DNA of 53,593 bases from Actinomadura kijaniata NBRC 14229 (lineage in GTDB: Bacteria > Actinomycetota > Actinomycetes > Streptosporangiales > Streptosporangiaceae), in NCBI RefSeq assembly GCF_001552175.1, contig NZ_BCQR01000075.1:1-53593 (forward strand), read 5' to 3'. Shown here one piece after another: positions 23,858 to 31,436 of this stretch. Below the pieces are notes generated by a model. That model ran no database searches, had not been told where the DNA came from, and worked only from the letters and a program-made list of their open reading frames with translations. Each line of letters starts with the position of its first letter. The stretch's first letter is position 1. The position numbers and the translations under genes are program-made.

Positions 23858-24404
23858 CCCCCGCCACCCGCTGATCGAGCGCACCCCCACCGACCAGCAC
23901 CGGGGAAGACCCCTGACGGCCCCACGGAACCGGACCGCCGGAACACGCGGCGAATCGCGCGCTGATGGCACCCCAACCGGTCATCCGCGCCGCGCTGGCC
24001 CAGCCGACGCCCGGCGGGAGGTTGGGGTCTGAAGGCGCCGCTCGGCCGTTTGGAACGGTCTCTGAGCGCGCCCCATGAGGCCGCCGACACCCGGCAGGGG
24101 CAGCCCGGTCAGCGCGCCGCCGCGCCACGACTGGCCCGACCGGCGCTCTGTGAGGGGTTGGGCCGGGGCGCACCGCTCGGCTACGTGGAGGACTCCCCGA
24201 CTGCGCTCCGCGAGGCGGTCGGCACGGCAGGACCGGCCCGGTCGGCGCGCCGTCGCGCCGTGTTGATCCGGCCGGTGCTCTGCGGGGGTCGGGGGTCTGG
24301 GCGGGCGGCCTGGACGGTGGTGGGGCGCCGTCCATGGCTGGGGCGTCGTGTGGGTCCTTGGCGGCGCTTCTCGCGCTGTGCGTGCCGGGCGGCGGCCTCG
24401 CCGG
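23858..24404. other. 547-bp gene-free region
   Basis: No reading frame on either strand has codon usage or sequence resembling a protein family. The segment instead contains a block of degenerate tandem repeats (23975-24293), followed by about 110 bp with no recognisable feature up to the stop codon of the metallo-hydrolase gene at 24405. Confidence 0.6.
23975..24293. repeat. Degenerate tandem repeat, period about 133 bp, about 2.4 copies
   Basis: The anchors CTGGCCC...GGTTGGG recur at 23995-24026, 24131-24162 and (as GATCCGG...GGTCGGG) up to 24293, while GGCGC-CGCTCGG recurs at 24034-24045 and 24067 plus 100 (24167-24180), and CGGCAGG at 24092 and 24225. Spacings are 131-136 bp. Hand alignment of 24092-24162 with 24225-24293 gives roughly 75% identity with two 1-bp gaps. 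This is an old, drifting duplication, noncoding in all frames. Confidence 0.6.
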
Positions 24405-25439
24405 TTAGGCGCTGGGGGCGTAGCGGCGGATCCCGTCGTCGTGCGCGTCCAGTACGCCCTGGTCGGCCAGGACGTCCAGGTGTGCTTCGATCTCCAGGAC
24501 GGCCAGCATCTGGCTGAAGTCGTCCAGGTCCTCCAGGCTGCGGCGGCGGCGCGTCCACGGCATCGCCCGCGCCACCTCGTGGGCGGTGGCGTGACCGGCG
24601 CGGACCTGCGCGGCGGCCGCGGCGAGGCGTTCCTCGTGGTGGCGCAGCAGCTCGTCGACGCGGGTGTGGGTGCTGGGGGTGACCGGGCCGTGCGCGGGCA
24701 GCAGCAGCGTGTCGGGCATGCCGCGGACCAGCCGCAGCGATTCCAGGTAGCTGCGCAGCGGCTTGGGCTCCGGCTCGGTCTCCAGCCCGATCGACGGCGT
24801 GATGTGCGGCAGGATGTGGTCGCCCGCGAACAGCAGCCCGGCGGCGGCGTCGCGCAGCACGATGTGGCCGCGCGTGTGGCCGGGCGTGGCGAACACGTCC
24901 AGGCCGCGCCGGGTCAGCGCGATCCGCTCCCCGTCGTCCAGCCAGCCGTCGGGGGCGGTGTGCGGCATCCGCCGGTCCTCGGTGCCCACGCCCGCGTTCG
25001 CGATCCGGTCGGCCAGTTCCGGGGCGCCGCAGCGGCGCAGCAGCTCGGCCTGGCGCGGGTGCAGCCCCCGCGCCACGTCGAACGCCTCGATCGACGCCCG
25101 CTCGCCGCGCCCGATCCGCACCCGCGTGCCGAACGCGTCGCGCAGCGCGAGCGCCTGCGAGTAGTGGTCCCAGTGCGCGTGCGTGACCAGGAACTGCGCC
25201 ACGTCGTCGAGCCGGTGGCCCAGCGTGCGCAGCGCGTCCGACAGCGCCCTGCGGCTGTCGGGCATCGCCCACCCGGAGTCCACCACGACCAGGCCGTCCG
25301 GGTCCTCGATGACGTAGACGTTGACGGCGTGCAGCGACGGGATCGGCAGCGCCAGGGGAACGCGGTGGACGCCGGGGGCGACCGGGTGCGCCCCCGGCTC
25401 GGTCCAGTCCGCGGGCTGCTCCATGATCGGTACCGCCAC
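24405..25439 (-). CDS. Metallo-beta-lactamase-fold hydrolase
   Basis: 344 residues from GTG 25439, supported by AAGGGGG 7 nt upstream; ATG 25424 is the alternative. The metal site THAHWDHYSQA (HxHxDH) is near residue 88. Further ligands are ATPGHTRGHIVL, GLLFAGDHILPHITPSIGLE and LLLPAHGPVT with the last His. The C-terminal 75 residues are helical, with MPWTRRRRSLEDLDDF, as in the RNase Z/LACTB2-like MBL hydrolases often annotated near CoA metabolism genes. Members hydrolyse thioesters, phosphodiesters or lactones with two zinc ions in the cytosol. Substrate unknown. Confidence 0.85.
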   Translation of the reverse strand: MAVPIMEQPADWTEPGAHPVAPGVHRVPLALPIPSLHAVNVYVIEDPDGLVVVDSGWAMPDSRRALSDALRTLGHRLDDVAQFLVTHAHWDHYSQALALRDAFGTRVRIGRGERASIEAFDVARGLHPRQAELLRRCGAPELADRIANAGVGTEDRRMPHTAPDGWLDDGERIALTRRGLDVFATPGHTRGHIVLRDAAAGLLFAGDHILPHITPSIGLETEPEPKPLRSYLESLRLVRGMPDTLLLPAHGPVTPSTHTRVDELLRHHEERLAAAAAQVRAGHATAHEVARAMPWTRRRRSLEDLDDFSQMLAVLEIEAHLDVLADQGVLDAHDDGIRRYAPSA

Positions 25440-25531
25440 CGTACGCCCCCTTCGTGCCGCGAGAGATCCGGCCAGAACCTACTTCATCGGGAGATTCCGC
25501 CGCAGGGCGGGTGCCCCTTTGCTTAGCCCGC

Positions 25532-26098
25532 CTAGCTGACCGTGCGGGCGCGCACCGCGTCCAGCGTGAGCGCCAGCAGCCGTTCGGCCTGGCCCGGGTC
25601 GTCGTCCCCGACGGGAGGCGACAGCGCGATCCCGGCGACGATCCGCAGCAGGTCGCCGGGGTGGGCGTCGGGCCGCACGGCCCCGGCCCGCCGGGCGCGG
25701 TCCAGCACCCCGGTGGCGGTGTCGACGATCACCTGGTGGCAGTCGAAGCCCATGCCGGACGGCTCGTGGCGCAGCGCCTCGCCGCCCAGCCCGTGATCGG
25801 TGCGGGCGTGCGCGAGGAAGGCGCGCAGCCACGTCTCCAGTGCCTCGGCCGGCGGAACGGCCCGCAGCCCGTCGGCGAGCGAGGCCAGCCGCTCGACGCG
25901 GTCGCGCAGCACCGCGGCCTGGAGCGCCCGCCGGTTCGGGAAGTGCCGGTAGAGGGTGCCGGGGCCGACCCCGGCGCGGCGGGCGATCTCGTTCAGGGAG
26001 GCGTCGGGGCCCTGCTCGGCGAACGTCTCGCGGGCGGCGGCCAGGACGCGTTCGGCGTTGCGGCGCGCGTCGGCCCGCAGGGGTCTGTCGGTCGTCAT
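25532..26098 (-). CDS. TetR-family transcriptional regulator
   Basis: 188 residues, ATG 26098 preceded by GGATGGG. HTH at residues 13-60: AERVLAAARETFAEQGPDAS then RRAGVGPGTLYRHFPNRRAL. C-terminal domain contains FLAHARTDHGLGGEAL and GDLLRIVAGIALSPP, typical of the subgroup that regulates small-molecule enzymes. It is divergent from the F420-type oxidoreductase, and two 17-bp palindromes in the shared promoter are likely its operators. TACGAT at 26136-26141 (reverse) is its probable -10 and overlaps the first operator, which suggests autorepression. Confidence 0.87.
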   Translation of the reverse strand: MTTDRPLRADARRNAERVLAAARETFAEQGPDASLNEIARRAGVGPGTLYRHFPNRRALQAAVLRDRVERLASLADGLRAVPPAEALETWLRAFLAHARTDHGLGGEALRHEPSGMGFDCHQVIVDTATGVLDRARRAGAVRPDAHPGDLLRIVAGIALSPPVGDDDPGQAERLLALTLDAVRARTVS

Positions 26099-26118
26099 CG
26101 CCCATCCCGGCTAGCCAA

Positions 26119-26169
26119 ACGGAGAAGTTCTCCGTATCGTACCGGAACGGAAGCGGAGAACCTCTCCGT
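26119..26169. promoter_or_regulatory. Two palindromic TetR operators
   Basis: ACGGAGAA-G-TTCTCCGT at 26119-26135 is a perfect 17-bp dyad. A second copy at 26153-26169 matches 14 of 17 positions. Centres are 34 bp apart, about three helical turns. The TetR -10 overlaps the first site and the second lies just before the oxidoreductase start. Confidence 0.75.
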
Positions 26170-26185
26170 TTAAGGGAGTGAAGTG

Positions 26186-27091
26186 ATGGACGACGCGCGG
26201 CACGGCCTCGGCCGGCTGGGGATCTGGACGTTCGCGTTCGACGGGGCCCCGGCCGGCGAGGTCCGGGAGGCGGCGGCGGAGATCGAGGAGCTGGGCTACG
26301 GGGCCCTGTGGTTCGGCGAGGCGCTGGGGCGCGACACCTTCGGGCAGGCGTGGCTGCTGCTGGCGGCGACGCGGCGCCTCACCGTCGCCTCCGGGATCGC
26401 CAACATCGCCTTCCGCGACCCGATCGCCACCGCCACCGCCGAACGCACCCTCGGCGAGGCGTTCCCCGGGCGCTACCTGCTGGGGCTCGGCGGGCACCGG
26501 GTGTCCGACGAGGTGATGGAGCTCGACGGGTACCCGATGCCCGCGCGGGGCAGGGCGGTGACGACGATGCGCGGCTACCTGGACGCGATGGACGCGGTCC
26601 CGCGGCACGGCCCGGTGCCCGACCCGGCGCCCCGCCGCGTGCTGGCCGCCCTCGGCCCGAGGATGCTGGAGCTGGCGGCCGAGCGCACCTGGGGCGCGCA
26701 CCCCTACTTCGTCCCCGTCGAGCACACCGCCTCGGCCCGCCGGGCCATGGGGCCGGACGCCTTCCTGGGGGTGGAGCAGGCCGTCGTCCTCGACCCCGAC
26801 CTCGGACGCGCCCGCGAGGTGGCCCGCGCGCACGTCGGGTTCTACGCCGAGGCCGCCCCGCACCAGCGGCGCAGCCTCCAGCGGCTCGGCTTCGGGGAGG
26901 AGGACATGGTCGGCGGGCCGAGCGACCGCCTGGTGGACGCGATCGTGGCCTACGGCGACCTCGACCGCATCGCCGCGCGCGTCCGCGAGCATCTGGACGC
27001 CGGGGCCGACCACGTCTGCCTCCAGGTGCTCACCGACGAGCCCGGCCTGCCGCGCCGCCAGTGGCGGGAACTGGCCGCGCTGCCGCGCTGA
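26186..27091 (+). CDS. LLM-class F420-dependent oxidoreductase
   Basis: 301 residues from ATG 26186 (GTG 26183 just upstream is also possible), with GGGAG 8 nt before. It is a luciferase-like TIM barrel: LGIWTFAFDG at the start, AAEIEELGYGALWFGEALGRD, TVASGIANIAFRDP, GRYLLGLGGHRVSDEV, and the C-terminal DRIAARVREHLDAGADHVCLQVL. The form with TIGR03620-type features is F420-dependent and removes hydride from or adds it to an unknown substrate. It follows a TetR gene in divergent orientation, so the pair looks like a substrate-induced module. A 13-bp-arm hairpin terminates it. Confidence 0.87.
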   Translation: MDDARHGLGRLGIWTFAFDGAPAGEVREAAAEIEELGYGALWFGEALGRDTFGQAWLLLAATRRLTVASGIANIAFRDPIATATAERTLGEAFPGRYLLGLGGHRVSDEVMELDGYPMPARGRAVTTMRGYLDAMDAVPRHGPVPDPAPRRVLAALGPRMLELAAERTWGAHPYFVPVEHTASARRAMGPDAFLGVEQAVVLDPDLGRAREVARAHVGFYAEAAPHQRRSLQRLGFGEEDMVGGPSDRLVDAIVAYGDLDRIAARVREHLDAGADHVCLQVLTDEPGLPRRQWRELAALPR

Positions 27092-27097
27092 GCGACC

Positions 27098-27133
27098 TGT
27101 CCCCGCGGTGCGTCCGATGCCACCGCGGGGACA
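27098..27133. terminator. Hairpin terminator after the F420 oxidoreductase
   Basis: 13-bp perfect arms at 27098-27110 and 27121-27133 with a 10-nt loop. It begins 7 bp after the stop codon. No U-tract. Confidence 0.75.
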
Positions 27134-27169
27134 TAGGCGTGCCGCCTCGGGGCGTGTGACGATCCCCAC

Positions 27170-27376
27170 ATGGACACCACCTTGAAGGCGTTCCTGGAAG
27201 GCGGGCCGGAGGGGCTGCCGCGGCGGATCGTGCGGATCACCCCGCCCGGTGCCGAGGTGAAACTGCCGTTCCGGGGTGGCTACGAGCACTTCCGGGCGAC
27301 CTCCCGGCACCGCGACACCCCCGAGGGGAGGCTCCCGGTCTTCGTGTGGGACCGCCGGACCAGGGTCGCCGAGTGA
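27170..27376 (+). CDS. DUF5988-like small protein
   Basis: 68 residues from ATG 27170, which is exactly 6 nt after GACGAT, a leaderless arrangement. The sequence has AFLEGGPEGLPRRIVRI and the segment KLPFRGGYEHFRATSRH, then LPVFVWDRRTRVAE. The GYEHF motif and the closing VFxWxxRTxVAE resemble DUF5988, short actinomycete proteins of unknown function. No signal peptide or membrane segment. Assignment is from memory of family members and moderately sure. Confidence 0.65.
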   Translation: MDTTLKAFLEGGPEGLPRRIVRITPPGAEVKLPFRGGYEHFRATSRHRDTPEGRLPVFVWDRRTRVAE

Positions 27377-27403
27377 CGGCCCGGTGACCGCCGGGAACGG
27401 GCG

Positions 27404-28780
27404 TCAGCGGGTGTCGAGGAAGCGGTCCAGCACCCGCGTGCCGAACCGCAGCCCCTCGACCGGCACCCGCTCGTCCACGCCGTGGAACATCGCCTGGTAG
27501 TCCAGCTCCGGGCCGAGCAGCAGCGGCGCGAACCCGAAGCTGCGGATGCCGAGGCGGGCGAACGCCTTGGCGTCGGTGCCGCCCGACATCACGTACGGCA
27601 CCGGCCGGGCGCCGGGATCCTCGGCGCGCAGCGCGTCGGCCAGGGCGTGGAAGGTCGGCCCGTCCGGGTCGGCGGTGATGGCCTCCTCGTGGCTGATGAA
27701 CTCGCGGGTGATCTTCGGGCCGAGCAGCCGGTCCAGCGTGGCGAAGAACTCCTCGCCGAGGCCCGGCAGGGTCCGGCCGTCCACCTGCGCCTGCGCGGAG
27801 CCGGGCACGACGTTGACCTTGTACCCGGCGTCCAGCCGGGTGGGGTTGGCGGAGTTGCGGATGGTGCCCGCGAACAGCTTGCCGACCTGGCCGAGCCGCT
27901 GGGCCTCGGCGTCCAGCCGGTCGTGGTCGAGGGGCTCGCCGAGCGCGTCGGCGATGCCGTCCAGCAGCGCCCGCACGCCCGGCGTCAGCCGGACCGGCCA
28001 CCGGTGGGAGGCCAGCCGGGAGATCGCGTGGCACAGTTCGGCGACGGCGTTGTCGGGGGCGGGCTTGGAGCCGTGCCCGGCGGTGCCGCGCGCGGTGAGC
28101 CGCATCCACGCCGACCCGCGCTCGCCGGTCGCGATCGGGTAGATCCGGGTGTCGGGCGCGGCGGTGACGCTGAACCCGCCGGATTCGCTGATCGCCTCGG
28201 TGACGCCGGTGAACCAGTCCCGGCACTCGTCCACGACATACTTGGAGCCGTAGACGGCGGTGCACTCCTCGTCGGCCAGGAACGCCAGCACCAGGTCCCC
28301 GCGGGTGCGGCGGCCCTCGCGCAGCCGCTGCCGGACCGTCGCCAGCGTCATCGCGAGGGTGCCCTTCATGTCCACCGCCCCGCGCCCCCACAGGTAGCCG
28401 TCGCGCTCCTCCCCGGAGAACGGGTGCACGCTCCACTCGTCGGGGTCGGCGGGCACCACGTCCAGGTGCCCGTGGATGAGGAACGCGGGCGCGTCGGGAT
28501 CGGTGCCGGGGATCCGGACCAGGGTGCTGGCCCGGCCGGGGGCCGACTCGACGACGATGGGCTCGACCCCCGCGTCGTCCAGCAGCGCCGCGACGTACTC
28601 GGCGGCGGGGCGCTCGGGCTGTCCCCGGCCCTCGCCCTCGTTGGTGGTGTCGAAGCGGAGCAGGTCGGAGCAGATGCCCGCCACCTCGTCCGCCGCCGTG
28701 ACATCCTGTGCCGCCGTGACGCTCCGTGCCGCCGGCGGGGGGTCGGTCGCCTGGGTGCCGGTCGCCTGGGGCAGTGTCAT
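27404..28780 (-). CDS. M20-family metallopeptidase / deacylase
   Basis: 458 residues from ATG 28780, with GGAAGG upstream; the frame extends to 28852 but without a ribosome site. Metal site 1: IHGHLDVVPADPDEWSVH, then WGRGAVDMKGTLAM with bridging Asp, and ADEECTAVYG with the catalytic Glu pair. AGHGSKPAPDN is the dimer-interface loop with the catalytic His, and YVMSGGTDAKAF plus AMFHGVDERVP provide late ligands. This matches DapE/ArgE-like and carnosinase-like M20A enzymes that cleave amide bonds of amino acid derivatives. It is downstream of the WGR gene on the same strand, with a dyad between them. Confidence 0.87.
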   Translation of the reverse strand: MTLPQATGTQATDPPPAARSVTAAQDVTAADEVAGICSDLLRFDTTNEGEGRGQPERPAAEYVAALLDDAGVEPIVVESAPGRASTLVRIPGTDPDAPAFLIHGHLDVVPADPDEWSVHPFSGEERDGYLWGRGAVDMKGTLAMTLATVRQRLREGRRTRGDLVLAFLADEECTAVYGSKYVVDECRDWFTGVTEAISESGGFSVTAAPDTRIYPIATGERGSAWMRLTARGTAGHGSKPAPDNAVAELCHAISRLASHRWPVRLTPGVRALLDGIADALGEPLDHDRLDAEAQRLGQVGKLFAGTIRNSANPTRLDAGYKVNVVPGSAQAQVDGRTLPGLGEEFFATLDRLLGPKITREFISHEEAITADPDGPTFHALADALRAEDPGARPVPYVMSGGTDAKAFARLGIRSFGFAPLLLGPELDYQAMFHGVDERVPVEGLRFGTRVLDRFLDTR

Positions 28781-28811
28781 GAAGTCGCCTTCCGCAGATC
28801 GTGTCGGGCCC

Positions 28812-28866
28812 TCCATACGGTCGGTGGGGAGCGTCCCGCGCGAACGCGACACGCGGACCGTATGGA
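28812..28866. promoter_or_regulatory. Wide inverted repeat between WGR and M20 genes
   Basis: TCCATACGGTC at 28812-28822 and its exact complement at 28856-28866, 11-bp arms with 33 bp between. It may be a weak terminator of the WGR gene, or a two-site operator for the M20 gene. The function is not determined. Confidence 0.4.
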
Positions 28867-28885
28867 AGATCTTTTGCGGTGACGG

Positions 28886-30313
28886 CTAGCGCAGGCGCTT
28901 GATCTCGCCGTAGGCGCGGTAGAAACCGCCGCGCCCCGACGGGCGGACCTCCTCGACGAGGTAACGCGCGCCCGCTTCGCGGATGCCCTTGGGGAACTGG
29001 AGGTTCCAACCGGAGTCGTACCCCTCGTCCACCACGCGCACCCGAAGCCGCGGACCGTCCTGGTAGCACTCGACGACCACGCCGCGATCGCCCGGCCCCG
29101 CGGTCTCCAGCGTCGTCGCCGGTCGGACCGCGGCCAGCCCTGCCTCGATCTTGACGTCCCGCGCCTGCGGGACGGTCCCCCGCTCGGCGGCCCGGATGGC
29201 GTCCTCGCTGACGTCCATACAGGCCAGGGAGCCGTCGGTGGTGACCAGGTACAGTCGATCGTCAATGTACTGCATCGAGAACGCCGATCCGCAACCGGTC
29301 GCCAGCTTCCACAGCCGTTTGCCGCCTCGGTCGAAACAGTACACGGAGGAATGGTTGTCCCCGGCGAAGACGTACCGGCCGTCGGGCGCGGCCGCGCAGG
29401 AGAACACCGCGTCGTCGCACTGGTACACCGACTCGACCCGGCCGTCCTCCTTGGCCAGCCGGTAGACCTTGTCGCGCGCGGTGCCCGCGTAGACCGCGTC
29501 GTGCTCCTGCCAGCCGAACAGCACGTTGCCCTCCACCGGCGTGTGCCAGACCAGCCGCCCGTCCAGGTCCCGGTAGCGCGCCACGCCCTTGGTGTGCCCG
29601 TGGTAGACCGCCTCGCCGTCGCAGCGCACCATCCACCCGGCGCGGCCGTCGGTGTCGTGCTTCCACTGGAACTCGTCCTCGTGGTCGATCGCGGTGACCC
29701 GGCCGCCCGCGTCCGACACGCCCAGCATGCCGTCGTGGATGTCCAGCCAGTAGATGTCCACGTCGGGGGAGATCTCGTAGGCCGCGTACGGGGCCTTGCC
29801 GCTCAGGTCGTAGACCCGGCCGTCGTCGCACCCGGCGTAGATCCAGAAGTCGTCGGCGACGATGCACTTGACGCCCTCGGGCAGCTTGAAGTGCCCGGTC
29901 ACCGCGCCCTCGTGGGTGACGGTGTAGACGTCGCCCCGCTGGTTGCCGACCCAGGCCCGCTGCTTGTCCACGAAGATCCCGAACGCGGCGGCGCCGCTGG
30001 CGAACCGCCACAGCACCGGGGCCTGCCGCGCCGTGGACCGCCCGCTGGTCACCGGCCGCCGGGTGATCGGCCGGGCCTGCCGGGCCCCGCGCACCGCCGG
30101 GGCGTACCCCTTGCGCAGCTTCTCGTCGATCTTCTTCTTGGCGGCGGCGCGGGCCTTGTCGGCGGTTGGGTAGGAGGAGGTCTTGGCCGTTCCGGCCGCG
30201 CCGATCCGCCCGTAGGTGATCGTCACGTCGGTGTCGGAGACCACGACCTCGTAGAACTTGTGGGCGCCCCCGTCGTCCTCGGAAAGCTCCAGGTAGGTGG
30301 TCTCCCGCGCCAT
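28886..30313 (-). CDS. WGR-domain protein with PQQ/WD-like beta-propeller
   Basis: 475 residues from ATG 30313 with GAGGAG 4 nt upstream. Residues 5-75 are a WGR domain: FYEVVVSDTDVTITYGRIGA, with Tyr in place of the first Trp, then TADKARAAAKKKIDEKLRKG. The rest is a beta-propeller with repeated blade phrases (FASGAAAFGIFVDKQRAWVG, VKCIVADDFWIYAGCDDGRVYDL, RVESVYQCDDAVFSCAAAPD). WGR domains occur in PARP enzymes and bind nucleic acid or regulate activity. No catalytic domain is visible. A stress or nucleic-acid sensing role is inference. Confidence 0.8.
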   Translation of the reverse strand: MARETTYLELSEDDGGAHKFYEVVVSDTDVTITYGRIGAAGTAKTSSYPTADKARAAAKKKIDEKLRKGYAPAVRGARQARPITRRPVTSGRSTARQAPVLWRFASGAAAFGIFVDKQRAWVGNQRGDVYTVTHEGAVTGHFKLPEGVKCIVADDFWIYAGCDDGRVYDLSGKAPYAAYEISPDVDIYWLDIHDGMLGVSDAGGRVTAIDHEDEFQWKHDTDGRAGWMVRCDGEAVYHGHTKGVARYRDLDGRLVWHTPVEGNVLFGWQEHDAVYAGTARDKVYRLAKEDGRVESVYQCDDAVFSCAAAPDGRYVFAGDNHSSVYCFDRGGKRLWKLATGCGSAFSMQYIDDRLYLVTTDGSLACMDVSEDAIRAAERGTVPQARDVKIEAGLAAVRPATTLETAGPGDRGVVVECYQDGPRLRVRVVDEGYDSGWNLQFPKGIREAGARYLVEEVRPSGRGGFYRAYGEIKRLR

Positions 30314-30393
30314 GATCTCCTCCTCGTGGACGTCCGTTCCGTCTGGCCGGGAGCCTACGGAGGCGTACCGACAGAACGGCGGGCGGGCGCGAC

Positions 30394-30415
30394 CGGCCGG
30401 GGAGAGGCCCGGCCG
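30394..30415. promoter_or_regulatory. Dyad next to the -10 of the spermidine-synthase-like gene
   Basis: CGGCCGGG-N6-CCCGGCCG, 8-bp arms, ending 4 bp before the -10 TAAGGT (30420-30425). The -10 is exactly 6 nt before the ATG at 30432. A regulator site or a simple GC-rich hairpin are both possible. Confidence 0.4.
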
Positions 30416-30431
30416 ACCGTAAGGTGAGGGG

Positions 30432-31301
30432 ATGGCACGGAGAGGGACACGGCGCGGCGCGGAGCCCCGCGCCGACCGGTACGAGATCGCCGGCGGCGAG
30501 GCCGAGCTGCTGCGCGACGCCGACCGGGACGGCGGCTGGGTGCTGTGCGTGGGCGGCGTCCCGCAGTCGTACGTGGACCTGTCCGACCCCACCTACCTGG
30601 ACTTCGAGTACATGCGGCTGATGGGCGACGTCGTCGACAGCCTCGGGCTGGAGGGGGAGCCGTTCGACGCCGTCCACATCGGCGGCGCGGCCTGCACGCT
30701 GCCCCGGTACGTCGCCGCGACCCGGCCCGGCTCCCGGCAGGTGGTGCTGGAGCCGGACGGCCGCCTGGTGCAGCTGGTCCGCGAGCAGCTGCCGGTGAAG
30801 GGCGTCGCCGGGCTGAAGATCCGCGTCACCGACGGCCGGACCGGGCTGGCCGGGGTGCCCGACGAGGCCGACGACCTGGTGGTGCTGGACGCGTTCGCCG
30901 AGGCCGCCGTGCCGGTGGAGCTGGTGACCGAGGAGTTCACCCGCGACGTCGCGCGGGTGCTGCGGCCCGGCGGGGTCTACCTGATGAACGTCGCCGACGG
31001 GTTCCGGCTGCCGTTCGCGCGGCGGGTGGTGACGACGGTGCGCTCGGTGTTCCGGCACGTGCTGCTGCTCGGCGACCCCGGCGTGCTGCGCGGCCGCCGC
31101 TTCGGGAACCTGATCGTCGTGGCCTCGCGGCGGCCGCTGCCGGTGGAGGTGCTGGCCCGGCGGGCGGCGGGCGGCGCCGCCCGGGCCCGGCTGGTGGAGG
31201 GGGAGGACCTGGCGGCGTTCGCCGCCGGGGCCGCGCCGATCCGCGAGGGCGACGGCACCACCGCGCCGGTTCCCCCGCCGCAGGTTTTCGGGAAGTCCTA
31301 A
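30432..31301 (+). CDS. Spermidine synthase-like methyltransferase-fold protein
   Basis: 289 residues, ATG 30432. It is a Rossmann-fold class I protein: VLCVGGVPQSYVDLSDPTYL, DAVHIGGAACTLPRYVAATR, VVLEPDGRLVQLVREQLPVK, and LVVLDAFAEAAVPVELVTEEF with the typical acidic residues, then YLMNVADGF. This is the spermidine synthase / SpeE-like family, in which actinomycete copies with no N-terminal MFS part are common and mostly of unknown reaction. It lacks the C-terminal features needed to call a true polyamine synthase. The start codon fits a leaderless transcript. The C-terminal 60 residues are Ala/Pro-rich. Confidence 0.75.
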   Translation: MARRGTRRGAEPRADRYEIAGGEAELLRDADRDGGWVLCVGGVPQSYVDLSDPTYLDFEYMRLMGDVVDSLGLEGEPFDAVHIGGAACTLPRYVAATRPGSRQVVLEPDGRLVQLVREQLPVKGVAGLKIRVTDGRTGLAGVPDEADDLVVLDAFAEAAVPVELVTEEFTRDVARVLRPGGVYLMNVADGFRLPFARRVVTTVRSVFRHVLLLGDPGVLRGRRFGNLIVVASRRPLPVEVLARRAAGGAARARLVEGEDLAAFAAGAAPIREGDGTTAPVPPPQVFGKS

Positions 31302-31436
31302 AAAGGGGAAGCCGCCGAATTATCCGGGAACGCCTCGGCAGTTGTTGCCAGGCCGAAACAACGGCGACGCGATCTCGGTGCACGCCCTTCCCGGAACGGC
31401 CCTCGTGAGGGGCGTCCCGTGTCCCATAATCGAGCG

